Below are positions 5,823 to 5,885 of a stretch of DNA of 5,885 nt, piece by piece. Every line of letters begins with the position of its first letter. The stretch's first letter is position 1. Location of the stretch: positions 1 through 5,885 of the forward strand of contig JACQHS010000111.1 of NCBI GenBank assembly GCA_016198915.1, written 5' to 3'. The notes beneath the pieces are model-generated. The model saw only the letters and a list, made by a program, of their open reading frames with translations, ran no database searches and was not told where the DNA came from. Both the position numbers and the translations under genes were made by a program. This DNA comes from Candidatus Omnitrophota bacterium. Lineage in GTDB: Bacteria > Omnitrophota > Gorgyraeia > Aquiviventales > Aquiviventaceae.

Positions 5823-5852
5823 ACTTTTTTCGCCCTACGGGCGAAAAAAGTG
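5822..5852. repeat. Perfect 14-bp palindrome abutting the tmRNA 3' end
   Basis: The left arm 5822-5835 (CACTTTTTTCGCCC) pairs with 5839-5852 without a mismatch around the loop TAC. The outer half of the stem is A-T pairs and the inner five pairs are G-C rich. On both strands the T-run comes before the stem core and the A-run after it, the reverse of a Rho-independent terminator, so termination by this hairpin alone is not expected. The right arm includes the last two bases of the tmRNA sequence (5851-5852). Confidence 0.8.
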
Positions 5853-5885
5853 GAGGCGGCGAGAATTGCACTCGCGTCTTCGGAT
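5851..5885 (-). ncRNA. ssrA: tmRNA (ssrA), 3' end only, cut by the window edge
   Basis: On the minus strand the last 35 bases read like the 3' end of a transfer-messenger RNA, which rescues stalled ribosomes by acting first as an alanyl-tRNA and then as a template for a degradation tag. Visible in order are CGAAGAC, the usual lead-in to the T arm; T stem GCGAG/CTCGC; a 7-nt loop TGCAATT; the acceptor 3' strand CGCCTCC, typical of tmRNA (partner of a 5' GGGGGCG or GGAGGCG outside the window); and discriminator A. CCA is not encoded (CTT follows), as for both tRNAs here. The loop has G where nearly all tRNAs have T55. A class-II tRNA is the alternative, but serine tRNAs usually have discriminator G. 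The tag-coding part and the 5' acceptor strand are not in the window. Confidence 0.75.

Noticed and set aside
5822..5852. Intrinsic terminator for ssrA or for the left-hand genes.
   Set aside because: The T-run lies before the GC-rich stem core and an A-run follows it on both strands, so there is no U-tail after the hairpin. It was kept as a palindrome instead.

Overview
This 5.9 kb window is bacterial and GC-rich. It holds five protein genes, two complete tRNA genes and, at the right edge, what reads as the 3' end of a tmRNA (ssrA) gene. Everything has a recognisable family. No phage, transposase, CRISPR or defence gene is visible. The most unusual signals are in the non-coding parts and at the gene starts. 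The lineage cannot be fixed from the sequence. The GC-rich codons, the amidase-murI-rph-rdgB gene order, the tRNAs without encoded CCA and the scarcity of Shine-Dalgarno (SD) sequences would suit a Gram-negative-type bacterium from a deep-branching, mostly uncultured phylum; Omnitrophota is one guess, held loosely. The AsmA-like protein and the periplasmic amidase imply an inner membrane, a peptidoglycan wall and probably an outer membrane.

Layout. Positions 4-187 (minus) carry a tandem pair, tRNA-Pro(UGG) followed by tRNA-Arg(UCU). A 50-bp gap (188-237) separates them from a divergent gene and holds a near-consensus plus-strand promoter, whose -10 box is so close to the ATG that the mRNA should be leaderless or nearly so. 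Positions 238-2736 (plus) encode an 832-residue AsmA-like envelope protein. Its last 12 bases overlap, tail to tail, the end of a minus-strand cluster. Read 5' to 3' on the minus strand, that cluster is N-acetylmuramoyl-L-alanine amidase (5731-4943), glutamate racemase murI (4886-4080), RNase PH rph (4065-3334, or from GTG 4083) and the inosine/xanthosine triphosphate pyrophosphatase rdgB (3321-2725). The spacings of 56, 14 (or a 4-base overlap) and 12 bases suggest one operon. A heptad repeat fills much of the amidase-murI gap. Upstream, 5732-5850 carries three palindromes directly after the tmRNA 3' end, then a possible promoter.

How the genes fit together. murI makes D-glutamate for peptidoglycan precursors and the amidase cuts the stem peptide from the glycan, so the first half of the cluster concerns wall synthesis and remodelling. 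rph trims tRNA 3' ends and rdgB removes deaminated purine nucleotides, so the second half is RNA and nucleotide housekeeping. None of the tRNA or tmRNA ends encodes CCA, so 3' trimming and CCA addition are required here. The AsmA-like gene is a separate transcription unit, probably serving lipid traffic or outer-membrane homeostasis.
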